Assembly: GCF_047663525.1 (NCBI RefSeq)
Contig: NC_092607.1
Coordinates: forward strand, 7,101,001-7,165,000
Direction of reading: 5' to 3'
Source: Anas platyrhynchos
Lineage: Eukaryota > Chordata > Aves > Anseriformes > Anatidae
Length of the DNA: 64,000 bases
Shown here: positions 58,001-64,000 of the stretch, piece after piece
Numbering within the stretch: the first letter of the stretch is position 1
How the letters are laid out: every line of letters begins with the position of its first letter
The notes under the pieces: generated by a model
What the model was told of the DNA's origin: nothing
The model's input: only the letters and a program-made list of their open reading frames with translations
Databases searched by the model: none
Translations under genes and position numbers: made by a program

Positions 58001-61000
58001 TGCCCCAAAGCCTTTCGGGCAGAGCCATCAGCACCTGCAGGGCCTCGGGCGTCCCGCTGCAGTGCGGGAGGTGCAGGCACCGTAACGGAGGAGAAGGGCG
58101 AGAGCTCCCAACATCAGCCGGGAAACTGGCTCGCTCATAAGCACGTGAGCTGGTGAGTTTGTGAAGCAATGGAGCAATGGATTAGGAAATGCACAAGGTA
58201 CACCAGTCTCGGGCTGAGCCTTTGTTGGATTTTACCCAAAGAGCTCATGAAATGATTGATTCGTATGGCACATCGTCCTGTAGACGAGAGGGCTAAACAA
58301 ACCGTGCCGCTTGACTCGGTGTCACTGCCAGACATGCTCACGTAAGGCTAAACAATATTCCTAGATCCACAGCTAGCAACCACACTTCTGGACCTTCACA
58401 AAGAGCAGCTTTTCCTTGCCACCTGCTTTGTTCCCACTGGCAGCGTAACCCACCACAGAACTACACAAACCTCCCTAACTGAGCTAACAAAACCCTCAAA
58501 GAAGGAATTCTCCTCGATCCTACTTCTTAATTTGGCCTTGGCTCATTTTTGTTTTCCAGCTAACGCATCCCGGCCGCCAGCCTGAGCTTTGCAAAAAGCT
58601 TTTTCCCCAACATCCTGGTGTTCACTAAAGCCTTGGGTTCTCCCAGCTGACCTTGCAGCTCTGTGCTCGGTCCCGGCTCTTCCTGGCCTGCAAACATCCG
58701 CCAGCTCCACGCCTGCCCCGTGGAGCCAGGAGAGCGGAGGAAGCGCGCGGCGAGGGAACTCCACAGCTCCTGCAGCGGGTGCTCGTGGCAGGGATCCTTC
58801 CCCTCCTGCGAGTCAAAGGAAACGCTGTACCTAAACACAGCCGGTACCTTTATCTGCTTTTACCCTTCTTAGGCACGAGCTGGAGCCAGTCCAGGGTTGC
58901 AGAGTATTTGACCAAAACAACCGTACCTCGGGTCAGCTGCAGGGATGTACACGTCGCAGCCTCACGGCCACCTTCCGCTATGAGGCATGCGAGGATTTCC
59001 TTCCACTGTGTTGGCCTGGCAGTTTGCAAACATTAACATTGTCTGAGCTTTACCTTGACCGAGAAAAACAACTTTCATCAGCAAAGCTGTATTTATTTGT
59101 TGCCAAAAGAGGATATCCTTCCAGTCCCATTATATACTGGCCACCTGCTGGGGACCTACCAAGAGTTTCAGGCTTCTGTTCACCCAAGAACTGACATTAA
59201 CTCCTCCTAGGCTACAGAGGAGCCTGATTGAGAACATGCAGCACCTTCCCGATGTGTGCAGTCCTCTCTCCTCCCGGACCATAAAGGATGTTTTTCATTT
59301 CAAGTTTCAGACGCATGAGCTCAGCCAGCTGGATGTTTGGTCAGGTATCACACCTGGGCTCCTTCCCGAGCACACAAATCTGTGAAACACGTTTCTGTCC
59401 GTGCTGTAACCTCACTCCACACGCTGGTGTAAGGGAACTGACTTCTCACTGCCTGGGAGCGCCCAGCTGCAGGCATTGTCCTTTGCTGAGAAATCTCAGA
59501 CCCCAGGACAGCAGCACAGGAGCTCACTGAGAGCAGCAGCTTGAAGAAGTCGGAGCTGACAGCAGCCGGGTGGCAGCCACCCTCAGCAAGCACAAGCTCC
59601 AGAGCTGTCATGTGAAAGTCATCGCCCTGCCCCAAAGCAGCAGCCCTACAAAACAGCCCTCTGAACGCCTCCGTGCCCCCCCACAGACCTCCTTCCTTCC
59701 CTCTCACGTGTGCCCTCTGCACCCACAGCACACCAAGCGCGGTGGAGGCTCACCCAGAACTGAAGCCACATCGTGCTACCCCCCCCAGGAAGTGGGCACT
59801 GCCCTGACCCCAACTAATTGGCATCAGCTAATTGAGAAGCCTGGCCCTTTGGAGAGGAGACAGCAGGCGTGACACAGCCTCTCAGGCGAGGGAGCTGAGT
59901 GCCCCCAGTTTGTGTCATCACACCACTCCTTCGTTAAAAGGTTCTCGCTCTTGGGCTGCGTCAGGTGAGCGGGCAGGGAGAACTGAAATATGAAAAAAAT
60001 AAAAAACAAGCAAAATGCTTGCTCAGGAGCTTGCTGCCACGGCTTTACCAAAGCACAGGCTGCCTGCCCTGCTGCTGCTGCTCCACAAGCACGTGCTGGG
60101 TGAGCTGCCTCTCACCACCGTGCTCAGCACCTCCTCGGCAGCCCCATCCCAAACTGCACACACCAGTAACGTGTGGGCACGACCCTCCATTGCTAACCAC
60201 GTCCCTCGTCCCAGGAGATACGGTCTGTAAAAGGGCAAAACGGGACAAGGCGCTAAGCACATTAGCGCTGCAGAACTCAGCAAAGAGGAATCCATGTGGC
60301 TGGGCCCCGGCCAAGCTGTTTTCTGGAATGCTGAGCTCTCGCTGCGCTGCCTGCTCGGTACCGCTCCCTCTGCTCAGGCTCCACCATAGGATGGCAGCGT
60401 GTGGGCCCACCCGGCCAGCTCACGGAGAAGAAGCCGCAGTATTCAATAATAGTGCCCTAGGACACCTCCAGGTATGATGGATGGACACAGTTTCCCATTG
60501 CATAAAAACTAAACGAATAACTCCGACTCATTAATTAACATCAGCGCTTGCCAGACATTATGCAAGGAGATTTGAGGGTCCCAAAACTTCTCCCTTTAAC
60601 CCTTTAAAAGGACATGGCAGACAGAGCAGGTTGCTGCTTATTTTACAAGTTCCCCCGGTGGGCACTGCCCTCTTTTTTTTCCTGTAGGATAACAGCAAAG
60701 CTCCCTTCACACACAGCTGGCACGGAGGGCTCAGTGGAAGACCCTCATTTTACCAAGAGCCCCACATCTCGCACGCAGCCCAAAGCCCAGGCGCTGGTGG
60801 AACAAGCTGTGCAGATGGAAACAATTATTTCGGAGGGGAAGAACTCCTGCATGCACACAGCAACGTCTCGCTAAAACCGAAGCCTCCCACCAACACATTC
60901 CAGACTCCTGGAGTAATCTGCTTTGGGGAATATGCTTCTAGCTGCATCAGCTTTTGTATTTCTTTCTCCAAACCTTTTTGCAATCACAAAACGCGCTCCC

Positions 61001-63479
61001 CTGCGAGCTGACCTAACGGTCTTACCGAACTGCAAATACCAGAAAGCATTACAAACACCTCAACCTAAAACCCAGAGCTTTCAGAGATTTCAGACGAGCT
61101 TTTTCACTACACGACTCACCTGGAAGGACTCAGGCACATGCCTAACGATGCTCTGAATGACCACCTGAAGTCTACAGCATAAAGCACACGGGTCGTGTCT
61201 GATATGCAGATGGGTTTCCTCAGCAATCATTTTCCTGTCCTATTTAACACTCACAGACCAGTGGAACTCACGCTCCTGCCTGGCACTGGTTAGCTGAAGG
61301 CTAACTTCTGAGTTAAGAAATCAAGTGGCTTATATAAATCAAAGTCACGTTCCTTAGAAAGGCACAGCATTACGGAAAGGAGCACCACAGACTGATTAGA
61401 AACATCTAATTAAGGGCAAGCCTTTCAAGTTGGTTACATGAAGCATATTTCACGTAATACATCGCACGATTAAAAATAACTCCAGCAGGTTTCAATTAAG
61501 AATCAATGCCATATGGAATTTACATCTGCAACAGGAAAGCTCCAACACCATGTCACAGCTAAGACATTTTTATGTCTCCAAACTGAAAGCACTTAAACTG
61601 CCTGGAGTTTGGCACGTGGGCCAAAACATCCCAAAACGAGCAAAAGTTTTGCTGAACTGAGAGCCTAAAAGCCATACAGAGCTAGAACATACAGCATCCT
61701 TGGTCATGCATTGTGATCCCCAAGTTTCAAAGGATTAAGAAAAGCTAAGAGTGCTTAGCATTTCCACTCCTAACCCTTAGCTCCCTCCTCACCCCACCAG
61801 AACAGAGGGACCCAGCGCAAGCCACACTGGTCACAAACTATCACAACAGCACTGCTCCCTGTACTCGGAGGAAGCATTATTTTTCTTCACGGCAAGCTGG
61901 ACCCTTACCTGTTTTGATTTATATTGCTTTGACAAGGATGTGATCGAGCATCCAACTACTCAAAGGTGCTGAGAACTGGAAGCCAACATTCACGGGTTTT
62001 TCCTTTCAGTGGCAAAAACACCACCTCAAAAAAAGAAACACACACACACAAAACTACCACCACCACAAAAAAACCCCTCAAGTTTCCTGATTACACCCAG
62101 CACTGAGCTGCTGCGCCCTCTTGGGGCACGAAGCACGACGAGCCAATTCTCAAGCACTGTTTTTCTACACGCAGCTGGACATAAGAACCCCAATTTCTCT
62201 TCACTCAAACCAGATGTCAGCCCAGTTAAATCATCCCATGACTCCTCCAGGAGAAGACTGTAAACAGCCCCAGCGCAGCACGCAGCCCAGCTGGCCCTAC
62301 GAGGCCCTGCCGACAAGGCAGCACAGCGCGCTGCAGTGCCTTATCCCAAAGCGCTCTGACACATAGCTTTTGGGACGTGTTTATTATCTGCATCCATCAA
62401 AACACATTACTTCATCCCAGTTTGCACTGAGTTAGAGTTTGGGTCTTTTAGCAGTTTCTTCCAGAGTTTAGAGCTCAGCAGAGAGCAAAACCGATTTCTA
62501 AGTTTTTCAACTTAGAAAGCTTCCTAGTAGACACTTATCCAGTCCCATTCTATAAAATGCCTGCAAAGTAAATGCTTTACAAATAAGAATGGAAAAAAAA
62601 TAAAGATTAATTAATGTTCAACACAGCTACATTATAGCATTACAGTTCAGCATACGCACAGGCAGGCTGCTCTATCTCCCATGATGCCTAACCCCAGACA
62701 AAAGAACCACCGAAACACAGCTGGGAAAGGCAACTCGGGCAGAAGCAGCTACCTCTGCTGCTGCGCTCAGAGCTCCTCCAGGCTTTGGTAGCAAGATCTG
62801 TGCTTGCTGCAGCACAGGAACACTCTGGGACAAAGGCTGCTGAGTGCACATGAGAAATGGTGCTTTACCCCAGCTGAACGGACCTCACAGGTGAATTAAA
62901 TCCACAATTACAGAGAAGCCTTCATTTTAAAGAAGCTTCTACTTGCAATCACTGCAAGCAAGCATGCTGGAAGAAGCTCTGCAACCACACAAGGGTCTGC
63001 AGGCTCTAATGCTGCTACTAATGCCACAAAAGCAGCTTTTGTATGCAGCACCTAGGAGAAACCAAAGCACAAATTCACCGGTGCCGTTCGGGTACTTGCA
63101 GACTGCCACCAGGTAGCTGTGAGGTCGCGCTGTGTTCACACCGTGGGCTCCCAGTGCCCCACTTTGACCGGCTCCAGGGCACGCGTTGCAGGCAGACTCT
63201 CAGACAGAAAAAAGTCTTAACAAAGACAAACGCAAGGTTCAGAGCAAGTCCCCACCTTTGTAGCTCTGGGCCCATTCTCCAGTCTGGGTTCGTGCATCAC
63301 TGACCCCTAGCAAAAACCACAGTCCCGAAACAGAGCCAAAACTGCTTTCCGTATTACTTTTAGCAGAGCCCACACACAGAAGCTTTATTTCTAATACCCA
63401 AATATTCAATCATGCGGCATTTCCCACAGCTCAGAGAGAGGAAAAGCAGGAGAAGCCAGCAGTGCCATGCCATAGCTGT
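52071..63479. other. non-coding upstream flank, no gene seen
   Basis: This 11-kb stretch is moderately GC-rich and mostly unique. It contains a T/A hairpin at 54292-54326, a short CA run near 62039-62050 and a CTCF-like motif at 62112-62126. Several long frames (for example 52876-53523 minus and 54743-55303 plus) occur where GC-rich DNA lowers the stop frequency. None shows a recognisable domain or good splice partners. Confidence 0.6.
54292..54326. repeat. poly-T / poly-A inverted repeat
   Basis: CC-T10 and A13-GG flank an 8-base spacer (CCAGGACC), forming a potential hairpin. No flanking target-site duplication was recognised. Confidence 0.85.
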
Positions 63480-64000
63480 GGTACCAGGGGACTCGGTGTG
63501 AGCCACTAATCCTCACAGGCTGCTCGGGCAGGCTCCGCACGCTGGCACCGACCTCGCTGCCAGGACAGGGAACCCAAGCAACAGCCCGGCCAGGCTGCAG
63601 CTATTCCAGGCGCTTACACAGACCGAAAGCTGCCCTGGACACCCGCCTTGGCACCAGCAGGCTTTAAACCATCACCGTGCCACCCAACAAGCGGCGATGC
63701 CCCCCAGACCCCCGCTCAGTTACCCACACCCTCGGTTTATCTCCCCCTTCGCTGGGCTGGCCGCAGCACGGCATTTTTAACTCGGAGCTCTCTGGGTTGG
63801 GAACCGCCTGGGGATGAAGCCGCGAGGGTTTCTCAGCAGATAGCGGAGCCCCCCCTGATCCTGGAGAGAAGCCCCGGAACCCCCCCAGCACCACCCTCGG
63901 ACCCGTCCCCGCTTCCCCCGAGCGTTACCCGCAGGCTCCCGCTGCCCCCGCGCCGTCCCCTCAGGCGGCCGCGGCTCCTCCCCGCCCCGCAGCCCGGCCT
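63480..64000 (-). promoter_or_regulatory. CpG island at window edge, with first-exon-like donor
   Basis: CpG density and GC content climb steadily to the window end. The last 120 bases are almost pure GC, with a GC-box (GGGGCGGGG on the minus strand). On the minus strand a splice-donor-like GCGG/gtaacg leaves a possible first exon from 63929 to beyond the edge. It could be the promoter of a gene cut by the window or a distal 5' exon of ARHGAP40. No start codon or coding region is visible. Confidence 0.55.

Noticed and set aside
43240..64000. RALGAPB or ADIG exons expected upstream by mammalian synteny
   Set aside because: No recognisable peptide segment of either was found among the reading frames on either strand.
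1..64000. tRNA, rRNA, CRISPR array, prokaryotic operon or viral element
   Set aside because: No cloverleaf with A/B boxes, no regularly spaced repeats, no bacterial gene organisation and no retroviral gag/pol-like frames were seen.

Overview
The window is vertebrate nuclear DNA, most likely avian or another sauropsid. It has interrupted genes with GT-AG introns, AT-rich non-coding DNA mixed with short CpG-rich patches, simple repeats, no recognisable mammalian SINEs, very little interspersed repeat, and one possible degenerate CR1 tail (about 32,230-32,300). There are no operons, bacterial genes, CRISPR arrays or phage elements. I found no previously undescribed multi-gene system.

One protein-coding gene can be reconstructed base by base. 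It is a Rho GTPase-activating protein on the minus strand, best identified as ARHGAP40, the third member of the ARHGAP18/28/40 family. Fifteen coding exons run from 51744 (start) down to 27929 (stop). Every junction is GT-AG and phase-compatible, and the summed coding length is exactly 672 codons plus stop. The protein has a weakly conserved N-terminus, the family's N-terminal blocks (a DSFW motif, EAEWLQDAGL, and RDVRDIFG), an intact RhoGAP domain (about residues 315-518, arginine finger R359, K398/R402, N479), a basic linker, and the family's C-terminal module ending in LYEVGGNIG...HINPHAEWIIK. The first exon (51629-51744) lies 9.2 kb upstream of exon 2. It was placed by splice phase, so the N-terminus is the least certain part.

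Layout: 1-25,600 is non-coding DNA downstream of ARHGAP40. It contains an orphan CpG-rich patch (about 1.77-2.05 kb), several AT-rich, homeodomain/POU-motif-rich stretches that look like candidate regulatory elements, a CpG-rich RFX-like/YY1-like module next to a degenerate 138-bp direct duplication (20.3-20.94 kb), and a perfect 30-bp palindrome centred on an E-box (21,508-21,537). In mammals the gene downstream of ARHGAP40 is SLC32A1 (vesicular GABA transporter). If synteny holds, this flank may carry regulatory DNA for that neighbour, but SLC32A1 itself is not in the window. 25,612-27,928 is probable ARHGAP40 3' UTR. 27,929-51,744 is the ARHGAP40 gene body. 51,745-63,480 is non-coding upstream DNA. 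63,480-64,000 enters a CpG island with a minus-strand splice-donor-like site, which could be a distal ARHGAP40 promoter or the promoter of a neighbouring gene.

All motif-level regulatory calls are by-eye matches and are marked as inference.
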